A DNA stretch of 50,750 nt from Candidatus Altimarinota bacterium (lineage in GTDB: Bacteria > Patescibacteriota > Gracilibacteria > BD1-5 > UBA6164), in contig JACFNZ010000007.1 in NCBI GenBank assembly GCA_019454605.1, forward strand, positions 1 to 50,750, given 5' to 3'. The translations under genes and the position numbers were made by a program. The notes beneath the pieces were generated by a model. The model was not told the DNA's origin. It worked only from the letters and a program-made list of their open reading frames with translations, and searched no databases. Every line of letters begins with the position of its first letter. The first letter of the stretch is position 1. Below, in pieces: positions 11,104 through 19,758 of this stretch.

Positions 11104-11649
11104 ATGGAACAAAAAAAGATATTAGCTATAAAGGATTTTATAGAGTCAGCTGAAAAATCAGTTAAAAATGCTAAAAAACTACTGTTAGAAGTTTTAAAAG
11201 AAAATTGAGTAGAATTAAATGATATTGTTTTAGATACATCTTGATTAACTGATTATAAATCAGATGATAATAAAATAATAGAGTGAGTTTTTACTTGAGA
11301 AGAAATGCTTTGAGCAGATTGATTTAAATACCCTGTTCCAGCAAATTACGCATCAAAATCAAAATTAGTTCAATGAGATAAATTAAAACTTACAATAGAT
11401 CCTATTTGAAAAATGTTATATAAACAAATTTCACCTATTGAAAGAGAACATAAAGTATGATTAATAGTTAAAGAAAATTGAAAATATCAAGTAGTTTCAG
11501 AATGAAAAACTTATTCATTATTAACAGCTGCAGTAACTCATTTTAAATGAGAAATATGAGATAGTATAACTATTATATTACCATCTTGAAAAGAAGCCAC
11601 TTTTGCTGCTATTGAAGCTGTTATTCCTAAAAATTTAAAAAAAGATTAG
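11104..11649 (+). CDS. conserved small protein of unknown function
   Basis: The 181-aa product has a helical N-terminus (KDFIESAEKSVKNAKKLLLE), an acidic linker, then a compact beta-rich domain containing YPVPANYASKSKLVQGDKLKL, YKQISPIERE and LLTAAVTHFKGEIGDSITIILP. The last block looks like a conserved Patescibacteria protein family that I remember but cannot name with certainty. No catalytic motif is evident. It is monocistronic: the stop codon sits inside the 5' arm of a strong terminator shared with the convergent division genes. Confidence 0.75.
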
Positions 11650-11671
11650 TTTTAAAACTAATCTTTTTTTA
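11641..11671. terminator. strong bidirectional terminator
   Basis: AAAGATTAGTTTT (11641-11653) is followed directly by AAAACTAATCTTT (11654-11666) and T residues. It includes the TAG stop of the + strand gene and lies 13 bp beyond the stop of the convergent ftsL-like gene. Confidence 0.8.
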
Positions 11672-11683
11672 ATAATTTATTTT

Positions 11684-12052
11684 TTAATAATTAAATGCAT
11701 ATCAAGCAGAATCTTTTACTACAAGATATTCTCATCAATTCAATTTTTCCATATTTTTAATTCATTCCCATTTTGTTAAACTTGCTAAACTTTCAAGTTC
11801 TAGTATTTTTACTTCAAGTAATTCATTTTCAACTACTAAATTATTTTTTTTAAGTTCTAGAGTTCTTATGTTATATCATTTTGTTGCATTAACATTTAAT
11901 ATCCAAACATAATAAATTCATAGAATTCATATAAAAAATACAGATAATATAAAAGTTGTATTTACTCATAATTTAAAATTTTCTCTTGTAGTTTTTCTTT
12001 CTGAAAAAAAACTAAATCTTGGAGATTTTATTACAATTAAGTTTGGATTCAT
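11684..12052 (-). CDS. FtsL-like division protein
   Basis: The 122-aa protein has a short basic cytoplasmic N-terminus, one transmembrane segment (about residues 33-52) and an extracytoplasmic leucine-zipper-like stretch (IRTLELKKNNLVVENELLEVKI is the region). This is the FtsL/DivIC/FtsB layout. It follows rsmH by 24 bp, the usual position of ftsL in the division and cell-wall cluster. Sequence conservation of FtsL is low, so the name rests on layout and neighbour. No ftsI or mur genes follow, and the cluster is cut short here. Confidence 0.65.
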
Positions 12053-12076
12053 AAAGCTTAATTTTTTTGTTAAATT

Positions 12077-13045
12077 TTAATTTTTGTTTGCAAGTTTTAT
12101 AGCAAATCTTGCTTTTGCACTTCTACTTCTAGGATTTGCTTTAATTTCTGTTTGGCTAGGAAGTAGTGGTTTTTTAAATATATTTTTTAATCTTTTTTTG
12201 TGTCTACAAACACATATCAACTCTCTACAATTACAATCTCTAGTTTCATCTCTAAAAATATTTTTTATAATTCTATCTTCAAGCGAATGAAAACTAATTA
12301 CAAAAATACTTCATCATTCAAGTAATAACTCTATAGCATCTTTTATTGATTTTTCTATAGTTTCAAGTTCTTTATTTACTTCTATTCTAAGAGCTTGAAA
12401 AATTTTGTTTTTTGTTTTTGGATAACTTGTAATACTTTCTATCAAAGAAGTTAAATCTTTAGTATCTTTAAATCTAAATCAAGATTTTCTTTTTACTAAA
12501 ATTTCTTTTGCAATTTTTTTTGCTTGAGATTCTTCCCCGTATTCAAAAAATATTTTAACAAGTTCATCTTCTTTGTATGAATTTAATATTTGACTTGCTG
12601 TAATTCAAGAGTTTACATTGTATCTCATATCAAGTGGTCAATTTAGTTTAAAACTAAATCATCTTTCTGCCTCGTCTACATGTAATGATGAAATTCACAA
12701 ATCATAGTAAATTCAAGTTATATATTCAATACCTATTTTTGATAAATTTAGTTTTAAATTTTCAAAATTATCATTTACAAAAAAAAATTCAATTCATTTT
12801 CAATCAAACTCTTTTAATAAATATGGTTTTGCAATATCTAAATTTCTCTTATCAGCATCAAATCATATAAATATATCTCACTTATTTAATCTTTTTATTA
12901 TCTCTTTTGCATGTCATCACATTCATAGAGTGCAGTCAACTATTATATTTTTTTTATCTTTAAATATAATTATACTCTCACTTAACTCATGTAATAATAC
13001 TGACTTATGTAAACTACTCAAATCTTTTTGCTCTAATCAATTCAT
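12077..13045 (-). CDS. rsmH: 16S rRNA (cytosine-1402-N4)-methyltransferase
   Basis: The 322-aa protein is the SAM-dependent RsmH (MraW). It shows [11 protein letters not shown] at the start, the SAM-binding VDCTLGMGGHAKEI (glycines by UGA), [19 protein letters not shown] with [18 protein letters not shown] and [12 protein letters not shown], all in family order. A run of cysteines ([14 protein letters not shown]) near residue 275 fits the family pattern before the basic C-terminus. It modifies C1402 in the decoding centre. It is the first gene of a pair with the ftsL-like gene. No mraZ is found upstream. Confidence 0.95.
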
Positions 13046-13364
13046 TTTTGTTAAAAAAATGTTAATAAGTGAATTTTTGTTTTTATTTTTAGTTGTTTTT
13101 GTAAATTCATATTTACTCTTTTTTTCTACAAAGTCAAACCTTTATTTTAAAATCTTTCAAAATAGACTAGACATTTTATTTATTTAGTTTAAAGGATTAA
13201 TTATTAGTTATTTACATTTTATTAACAATTGAGTTAATATAGCTTTATTTAATTGATTTATTACAAAAAAGCAATATTTATATATCTTGTTCTAAATATT
13301 TAAACAAAACTTGAAAAATACTAAATTTTATATAGTATGTTTGTAAATTAATTACAATAAAATT
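13046..13364. other. divergent intergenic region between rsmH and sufC
   Basis: These 319 bp separate two divergent genes and must hold their promoters. I see only weak boxes. A dyad ATACTA...TAGTAT lies just upstream of sufC and could bind a regulator. No credible ORF or RNA gene is seen on either strand. Confidence 0.5.
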
Positions 13365-14108
13365 ATGATAGAAATAAATGATTTAAAAATAAATGCCCAA
13401 GATAAAGAAATATTAAAATGATTAACTATAGATTTTGAAATTTGAAAAAACTATATACTTGCTTGAAAAAACTGAAGTTGAAAATCTTCTTTAGCTAATT
13501 TTTTGATGTGAAGTCCTGAATACTCTCACTCATCTTGAGAAGTTTTAATTGACTGAATTGATTTATTATCTCTTGAAGTTTGGGAAAGAGCTCAATTAGG
13601 AATATTTTTATCTTTTCAAAATATTCCAGAAATTCTTTGAATAAATATGTGAGAATATTTAAGGATTATTTATAATAACTATCTAAAAAATCAAAATAAT
13701 ACTGACTGAAAAGTAGCTCAATTATCACCTTTTGTTTTTAAAAGATTTATAAAAAAATACCTTGATGAACTAAAAATAAATGAGGATTTTTTAAAAAGAG
13801 ATTTAAATGTTTGATTTAGTTGATGAGAAAAAAGAAAAATTGAATTATTACAAATAAAATTATTAAATCCAAAATATATAATTTTAGATGAAATTGATTC
13901 ATGACTTGATGTAGATGCTTTAAAAGTAGTTTCAAATGGTATAAAAGAAATTAATTCTCCAAATAATTCAATAATTATAATAACTCATCATTTTGAGATT
14001 ACAAAATATATTGATATAGACAAAATCTATGTTTTAAAAAATTGACTTTTAGATAGAGTTTGAGGAAAAGAAATTATAGATGATATTTTAGAAAATTGAT
14101 TTAATTAA
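13365..14108 (+). CDS. sufC: Fe-S cluster assembly ATPase SufC
   Basis: The 247-aa ABC ATPase has Walker A GKNGSGKSSL near residue 36, Q-loop FLSFQNIPEI, signature FSGGEKRKIELLQ and Walker B YIILDEIDSGLDVDA, followed by ITHH. The SFQ-PEI and DEIDSGLD wording is diagnostic of SufC rather than of transporter ATPases. It drives the SufBCD scaffold. It is the first of three suf genes on this strand (sufC, sufB, sufD) with unusually wide gaps (197 and 282 bp), each occupied by a small antisense ORF. Confidence 0.95.
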
Positions 14109-14141
14109 AAAGCCAGTTTTTTAAAACTGACTTTAAAGAAA

Positions 14142-14249
14142 TTAAGTATAATCTTTTTTATTATTTAATATTTTTCTACACTTTAATTCAAGATTGAACT
14201 TAAATAAAGAATCAGAAAAATTATCCAAAATAAATAAAATTATATTCAT
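14142..14249 (-). CDS. small 35-aa ORF antisense in the sufC-sufB gap
   Basis: It codes for 35 residues (MNIILFILDNFSDSL at the start), ends in TAA and has no glycine. Support comes from signals rather than from length: the start has a strong Shine-Dalgarno sequence (AAAAAGGAG, about 8 nt before ATG), rare in this window, and the promoter TTGACA-16-TATAAA is nearly ideal. The leader contains TTAGTTTTTTAACTAA, a small hairpin just before the ribosome site. Its product may be a membrane-associated peptide. Function is unknown. Confidence 0.45.
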   Translation of the reverse strand: MNIILFILDNFSDSLFKFNLELKCRKILNNKKDYT

Positions 14250-14284
14250 AAGTAGTACTCCTTTTTAGTTAAAAAACTAAAAAA

Positions 14285-14312
14285 TTTATATCTAAATTAA
14301 AAAAAATGTCAA
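14285..14312 (-). promoter_or_regulatory. antisense promoter overlapping the sufB start codon
   Basis: On the - strand TTGACA (14312-14307) and TATAAA (14290-14285) have a 16-bp spacer. The -35 box is formed by the first codons of sufB (ATGTCAA read in reverse). It would drive the 35-aa ORF and could interfere with sufB expression. Confidence 0.5.
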
Positions 14313-15709
14313 ATCCAAATAATATAAATATTTCTTGAACATGGGATTTTCATGATAATATTGATTATGACTCAAAGCCAATTCCTGGTTTAAGTCTTGA
14401 TTTAATTTATGAAATCTCAAAAAAAAATAAAGAACCATCTTGGATGCTTGATTTAAGACTTAAGGCTTATGATATTTTTTTAAAAAAACCATTTCCATCT
14501 TGGTGACCAAATTTAGAAAAATTAGACCTTGATACAATTTATTTTTTTGCAAAACCAAAATGATCTTGAGCAAATAAAACTTGGGATGATGTGCCTGAAA
14601 ATATTAAAAAAACTTTTGATAGACTTTGAATCCCCGAAGCAGAGAAAGAGGCTCTTGCTTGAGTTTGAGCACAATATGATAGTGATGCAGTTTATCACTC
14701 TTTAAAAGATGAATTAAAGCAAAAGTGAGTTATTTTTGATGATCTAACTCATGCACTTAGAGAGCCTGAATATGAAAAAATAGTTAAAAAATATTTTTCA
14801 AAATGTATTTCAATTGCTGATCATAAATTTTCAGCACTTCACTATGCTGTTTGGAGTTGAGGAACTTTTTTATATGTACCTTCTTGAGTTAAAATTGATG
14901 AGCCATTACAATCATATTTTAGAATGAATGTAAAGTCTGGATGACAATTTGAACATACTTTAATTATTTTAGAAGATGACACAAAAGCTCATTATATAGA
15001 GTGATGTAGTGCTCCAAAATATGATAAAAACTCTCTTCATGCTGGGTGAGTTGAAATATTTGTTTGAAAAAATTCACATATGCGTTATAGTTCTGTAGAA
15101 AATTGGAGTATCGATACTTTTAATTTGAATACAAAAAGAGCTTTTGTGCAAAAAAATTGATTTATGGAATGGGTTTCTTGAAATATGTGAAGTAATACAA
15201 CAATGCTCTATCCTTGCAGTATGTTGATTTGAGAAAATGCAAAAGCAGATCATTTATGAATTGCTTTTGCAAATTCTGGGCAAAATCAAGATACTTGAGC
15301 TAAAGTTATACATATTTGAAAAAATACTTCTTCAAATATTATATCAAAATCTCTTTCTAAATGATGATGAATTTCAACTTATAGATGACTTGTAGATATT
15401 AAAAAAAGTGCCCTGTGAAGTGTATCAAAAATAGATTGTGATTGACTAATTCTAGATGAAATATCTTCAAATAATGCAATTCCTACAATAAATATTGAAA
15501 ATAGTTTTTCAACTGTAGCACATGAAGCAACTGCTTGAAAGATAAATGAAAAAGATTTATTTTATTTAACAAGTAGATGAATTGAAGAGTGAGAAGCTAC
15601 TTCTATGATAGTGAATTGATTTATTTCTCCTATTATGAAGGAATTACCACTTGAATATGCAAGTGAAATGAATGTTTTAATTGCAATGGAGTTTGAATGA
15701 GGTTTTTAA
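14306..15709 (+). CDS. sufB: Fe-S cluster assembly scaffold SufB
   Basis: The 467-aa protein is full length for SufB. Seen in order: KPIPGLSLDLIYEIS and EPSWMLDLRLKA at the N-terminus, AVWSGGTFLYVPSGV, the beta-helix with IEGCSAPKY and LHAGGVEIFVG, MRYSSVENWS, and the C-terminal HEATAGKINEKDLFYLTSRGI with EGEA. The Cys in GCSAP and the C-terminal His and Glu are expected cluster ligands. It builds Fe-S clusters with SufC and SufD. The ATG overlaps an antisense promoter. No SD is visible. Confidence 0.96.
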
Positions 15710-15740
15710 AAAAAAGACCAAAAAATGATCTTTTTAAGGT
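15710..15740. terminator. weak bidirectional hairpin between sufB and the antisense ORF
   Basis: AAAAAGA and TCTTTTT arms flank an A-rich loop just after the sufB stop and just beyond the UGA of the antisense 60-aa ORF. T runs are present on both strands. Confidence 0.45.
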
Positions 15741-15743
15741 TTT

Positions 15744-15926
15744 TCACCTATCTTTATCAAATAAGAAGAAAATAGGTGAAAAAAGAAGCGAAATAATTAT
15801 AGCAAGTATAACTCTAGGCAAATCTTTTATTTTTATATCATAATAATTTTTTGCAATAAATATTGTTAAAACAATACTTATAAAAAAATAAGCTGATACA
15901 AAAAAAATTATATAGTTACTATTCAT
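15744..15926 (-). CDS. small two-helix membrane protein antisense in the sufB-sufD gap
   Basis: This 60-aa ORF encodes two hydrophobic segments (about residues 5-24 and 39-55) joined by a basic loop, and ends DKDR. It has a strong Shine-Dalgarno (AAAAAAGGAG) and a TTGACA-16-TATAAA promoter overlapping the sufD start. As drawn, it stops at UGA (15746-15744), just before a hairpin. With UGA read as Gly the frame continues to a TAA at 15633, giving 97 aa, and runs antisense into sufB. The body has no glycine, so the code used cannot be told from within. Function is unknown. Confidence 0.55.
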   Translation of the reverse strand: MNSNYIIFFVSAYFFISIVLTIFIAKNYYDIKIKDLPRVILAIIISLLFSPIFFLFDKDR

Positions 15927-15970
15927 ATAAAACTCCTTTTTTAAAATTACAAGAATAAAAACTAATTAAA

Positions 15971-15998
15971 TTTATATTAAAATTAATAAAAATGTCAA
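15971..15998 (-). promoter_or_regulatory. antisense promoter overlapping the sufD start codon
   Basis: On the - strand TTGACA (15998-15993) and TATAAA (15976-15971) have a 16-bp spacer. The sequence between and after them closely matches the promoter at 14285-14312, and again uses the ATGTCAA start of a suf gene as the -35 box. Confidence 0.5.
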
Positions 15999-16645
15999 AA
16001 ATATTAGAAAACTGATTTTATAACATAAAAGAAAAAGATATAACAATAAAAGAAAATAATTATGTTTCTATTTTTATAAGTGAATTTGATAGTGATGTAG
16101 TTATAGATTTGAAAGATAATTCTAAGCTAGATTTATATATGTTTTTTTTAGATAAATCTCCTAAAAATATAATAATTAATCAATTAAATAATAATTCTAA
16201 ACTAAATTTAAAAGCTATTTTTTTGAATAAAGATAGTGATATAATTTCAAATATTATATCAAATATAAACTCAGTTAATTCAACCTCAAATATAGAAATT
16301 ATATCAATAGTAAAAGAAAATAAAATCTCTATTGATTCAAGTATAATAGTTAATAAAAACTCAAGAAATATAAATGCTTCTTTAAGTCTTGAAAATGTAT
16401 TTAATTGAAATAATTGAAGTATAGTTTCAAATCCAAATTTATATATAGATACTAATGACATAAAAGTAAGTCATAGTAGTAAAACAACTAGAATTAATGA
16501 AAAAAATATACATTATTTAACATCAAGATGACTAGATAAAGATCTTAGTATAAAATTAATTTTAGATAGTTATTTTAAAAATTTTTTCAAATGTATAGAA
16601 ATGTATGATAAAAACTTATATGATGATATTTATCTAAAATTTTAA
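15992..16645 (+). CDS. sufD: short SufD-like Fe-S scaffold subunit
   Basis: The 217-aa protein follows sufB. Its C-terminus carries the SufB/SufD signature in short form: IKVSHSSKTTRINEKNIHYLTSRGL, matching H-x7-9-I-x-E-x3-YL-x-SRG. The preceding part consists of Asn/Ile/Ser-rich repeats compatible with beta-helix strands. Typical SufD is about 400 aa, so the N-terminal domain is missing. Both the SufD name and activity are inferred from position and the C-terminal motif. Its TAA overlaps the stop of the convergent gene in TTAA. Confidence 0.75.
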
Positions 16646-16824
16646 AATAAATCATCTATTTTTTTATCAAGTTCATCTAATTCATTTTTTTCAAGCTCTT
16701 GTTTTAATAATTCTCTTTCAAGTTCTATCTTTGCTATTTCTCTTTTTTCTTCCATTTGTTTAATGTATTTTTTTACTTGAGCTTTAGTCATTCTTGCTTT
16801 TCATCAGCCTTGAATTGATTCCAT
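16642..16824 (-). CDS. small charged coiled-coil protein
   Basis: The 60-aa product starts MESIQGGGKARMTK and continues as one charged helix (VKKYIKQMEEKREIAKIEL and onward), probably a coiled coil. It lies 19 bp downstream of recR on the same strand and is likely cotranscribed with it. No family is recognised. Its stop codon overlaps that of sufD in the palindrome TTAA (16642-16645). Confidence 0.65.
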
Positions 16825-16843
16825 AATTTTAAAAATTAAAAAA

Positions 16844-17449
16844 TTAAATTTCTTTTCTTTCTTTTATTGAGTTTATTAAAGTAATATTATCTGCATATTC
16901 TAAATATCAACTTGATAATCATCTTGAAAGTCTTGTAATTTTTACAAATTTTTTAAATCCTCTTTTTTGTATTTCTTGCAAAATATATTGAGTAGTAGCT
17001 TCTCATTCTATATTTGGATTTGTTGCTAGTATAATTTCTATATGATTTTTTTCTTTTGCAATTTTTTCAAATAATTTTTCAAAATTTAAATCTCATATAA
17101 ATATTCAATTTATTGGTGAAATTGCTCATCATAATATATGGTAAATTCAATCAAAAATTCATGATTTTTCAATAACAAGCATATCATAATACTCTTCAAC
17201 AACACAAATTAAATTATTATTCCTATTTCAAGAGCATATATCACAAATTTCTTTATTTTTATCTATTAAACCATAACAACTAGGACATTTTTTAATATTT
17301 TGTTTTAATTCAACTATATTTTGTGAAAAATTATTTAAATAATTTTGATTTGAATTTAATAAAAAAAAGGCTAATTTTGTAGCTGATTTTTCTCATATTC
17401 AAGGCAACATACTAATTATTGAAATAAGTTTTACTAAACTTTCTGGCAT
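16844..17449 (-). CDS. recR: recombination mediator RecR
   Basis: The 201-aa protein matches RecR in length and order: helix-hairpin-helix LPGIGEKSATKLAFF near residue 15, a zinc finger of four cysteines (CPSC and CDIC), and a Toprim domain beginning ICVVEEYYDMLVIEKSG with YHILGGAISPINGI. A C-terminal SSGYLEYADNITL corresponds to the usual GGDLEYAD segment. It loads RecA in gap repair with RecF/RecO. An inverted repeat TATACT-N6-AGTATA lies about 20 bp upstream of its start. Confidence 0.95.
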
Positions 17450-17508
17450 ATTTTTATAATTTTATTTTTATACTTTATATAGTATAGTTATTTTGTATAA
17501 AAAACAAT

Positions 17509-17538
17509 AAAAAAGTATCATTTTTGATACTTTTTTTT
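17509..17538 (-). terminator. terminator of the tsf/tRNA-Trp transcript
   Basis: AAAAAGTATCA (17510-17520) pairs with TGATACTTTTT (17525-17535) across a TTTT loop, with a T run on either strand. It lies just past the 3' end of tRNA-Trp and in front of recR. Confidence 0.75.
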
Positions 17539-17545
17539 CTTAAAA

Positions 17546-17620
17546 TGGCATCCCCACTAGGAGTCGAACCTAGCCCGCAGGATTTGGAATCCTGAATTCT
17601 AACCGATAAACTATGGAGAT
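17546..17620 (-). tRNA. tRNA-Trp (anticodon CCA)
   Basis: Read on the - strand, the acceptor arms ATCTCCA and TGGGGAT pair with one G-U, followed by discriminator G and an encoded CCA. The anticodon stem CAGGA/TCCTG holds the loop TTCCAAA, anticodon CCA. The T arm contains GGTTCGACTCC. A CCA anticodon reads only UGG, in line with UGA not being tryptophan in this organism. Confidence 0.95.
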
Positions 17621-17650
17621 ATATAAGAAAGTTTTTTAACTTTCTTATAT
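17621..17650 (-). other. hairpin directly upstream of tRNA-Trp
   Basis: ATATAAGAAAGTT (17621-17633) and AACTTTCTTATAT (17638-17650) form a perfect 13-bp stem between the tsf stop and the tRNA. There is no T run after it on the - strand, so a processing signal for a tsf-tRNA transcript seems likelier than a terminator. Confidence 0.55.
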
Positions 17651-17651
17651 A

Positions 17652-18431
17652 TTAAATTGTAAATCTATAAAATGATGAAATAGTTTCATTTCCTATAAAA
17701 TCTTTTACTTTTTGGTCTGGATTAATAACAAATTGTTGTTCAAGTAAAGCTACTTCTGAAGCAAATTTTCCCATTTTACCATCAATAATTTTAAGTAAAA
17801 CTTCGTCTGGTTTTCAAGCCATTTTTGGATCATTTTTCATTATTTCAAGTTGAATTGATTTTTCTTTTTCAATTACTTCTGTTGAAATATCATTTACTGA
17901 TAAAAATTCAGGATTTGCAGCAGTAATATGCATAGCTACTTGTTTTAATTTTTCACTATCTGCCTCTTGTTTAGCTAAAACTACTGATGCTAATTTATTA
18001 TTTGAATGAACATAAGCTCAAACAGAAACTCATTCTAAAGATATGAAATCTTTAACTTGTAGATTTTCTCACATTTCAAGAGAATAATCTTTATCTATCA
18101 TTGCTTTTACATCTTCTTTAGTTTTTCAATCTTTTAATAAAGAAATAACATCATTTAACATATCTTGATATCTTGGAGTATTTGCTAAAAAGTCAGTTTC
18201 ACAAGATACTGAAACAACATATGCTTTATTTTGTTCAATAACTACTTTTATAGCTCATTCTAAAGCTTCTCTATCTGCTTTAGCTGCTGCTTTTGCTAGT
18301 CATTTTTTTCTTAATTCTTCAATAGCAAGTTCGATATCTCAGTTAGTTTCATTTAATGCTTTTTTACAATCCATCATTCAAATACCTGTTCTATCTCTTA
18401 ATTCTTTTACTAATGCTGCTGTAACTTCCAT
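17652..18431 (-). CDS. tsf: elongation factor Ts
   Basis: The 259-aa protein begins with the EF-Ts UBA-like domain (VKELRDRTGIGMMDCKKALNE), followed by DIELAIEELRKKGLAKAAAKADR, the conserved VSCETDFLANT and later AMHITAANPEFL. It recycles EF-Tu-GDP. It is part of the rpsB-tsf cluster, but a membrane-protein gene separates it from rpsB. tRNA-Trp follows downstream after a hairpin. Confidence 0.96.
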
Positions 18432-18457
18432 ATTTTTTTAGTTAATTGTTAAATAAT

Positions 18458-18844
18458 TTAAAGAGGATTTTCATCATCTTTTTTAGTTTTTTTATCTTCT
18501 TTTGTTTTTAAAAAGCTAGTTATAATATTTTCTAAAAATGAAATTTCTACATATAAATCATTGTATGCTTTAGTTCCAAAAAATATTACTCATAAAAAAT
18601 ATATTATAGTAAATAAAAAAGAAATTGAAAATGAAATAATAGACAATACTATAAATCATACCATATAAAGCAAAAATATTGCAATTCATTGATTGAAAAA
18701 TTTTTTATTATTTTCATTTATTTCATGTCATTTTGAAACTAAAATAAATATATTTAGAAAAGGTATATATGCTAAAACATTAAAAAATTTATCTTTATTA
18801 GTATTTTTTTCTTCTAAATCATATTCTTTAAAATCATTATTCAT
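18458..18844 (-). CDS. small membrane protein inserted between rpsB and tsf
   Basis: The 128-aa product has a charged N-terminus (MNNDFKEYDLEEKN), three hydrophobic segments (around 22-36, 52-68 and 70-90) and a Lys-rich cytoplasmic tail. The pattern resembles DUF4870-type small membrane proteins (a segment before WHEIN-like residues, FFNQGIAIFLLYM), but I am not certain. It lies 29 bp after rpsB and 26 bp before tsf on the same strand, so it is in the same operon. This is an unusual break in a highly conserved gene pair. Confidence 0.75.
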
Positions 18845-18873
18845 AATCTTTAAATTAAAAAATATTATTATAA

Positions 18874-19659
18874 TTATTCTTTTACTTCAACTTCTTTTTT
18901 AGTAGTTAGTTTTTTAGTTGTTTTTTTAACTCATGAAATATTGTCTTGATCTACTTTTTTAATAGTAGCTTTTGTTTGAGTAGTTGATGCTTTTACAAAA
19001 CTTCCAAATAATTCTCAAGCTAAATAATCAAATGATTTAGTAGAGTTAGTATTTGCTGGAATAAAATTATTAACTAAATCTCTATCTCAGTTTGTATTAA
19101 AAATAGCAAAAGTTTTAATATTTAAATTATTTGCTTCTTTTAAAGCTTGTCTTTCATAAATACCATCTGAAGCAACTATAACATCTGGTAATTTTTTTAA
19201 ATCTTTTAACCCTGAATATGCTTTATCTAATTTTTCTAATATAAGCATTTTTGATGCTTTTTCTTTTTTAGTTAAAACATCAAATCCTCAATTTTGAGAA
19301 TCTTGTAAAAGTTGTAAATATTGAGCTATTCTTCTTTTAATAGTTTTGAAATTAGTTAAAAGTCCAGGAACCCATTTATCACAAACATAGTATGATCAAG
19401 TATCTGTTGCTAATTTTTTAAAAGCATCTCTTGATTGGATTTTTGTAGCAACTATTAAAACTTTTTTACCTTGAGAAGTTAAATCTTTTAATTCAGCTTT
19501 TACTTCTTCTAATTTTTCTGCAGTTTTTAATAAATTAATTACATGAATTCCATTTACTGAACCATAAATATATGGTTTCATTTTAGCATTCCAAAAATTT
19601 GTTTTATTTCAAATGTGTAATAAATTATCAAACATTGAATTTAGAGTATTTTTTTCCAT
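18874..19659 (-). CDS. rpsB: 30S ribosomal protein S2
   Basis: The 261-aa protein carries S2 features: HIGNKTNFWNAKMKPYIYG, HVINLLKTAEKLEE, VLIVATKIQSRDAFKKLA, YYVCDKWVPGLLTNFKTI, LPDVIVASDG and a C-terminal NNFIPANTNSTKSFDYLA. The family's GxR-HW motif near the start is altered to NKTNFWN. A Lys/Thr-rich tail of about 40 residues extends past the usual end. It is the first gene of the rpsB-membrane protein-tsf operon. Confidence 0.95.
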
Positions 19660-19758
19660 TTTATTGTTATTATTAATGTAAATCAGAAATATAAATATTT
19701 CTTAAAACTATATTTTTTGATTTCAAATGTTTCCCAAAAAATATAAACATTTTTAAAA

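Noticed and set aside
12930-13187. 85-aa + strand ORF over the rsmH start
   Set aside because: It overlaps the conserved N-terminal part of rsmH and has no family pattern or ribosome site.
16180-16461. 93-aa antisense ORF within sufD
   Set aside because: It is an open frame only because sufD is low in complexity there. sufD has the family motif and a start signal.
17465-17495. Dyad TATACT-N6-AGTATA as a recR operator
   Set aside because: It is pure A/T apart from two bases per arm, and a similar dyad before sufC has different spacing, so chance is likely in this composition.
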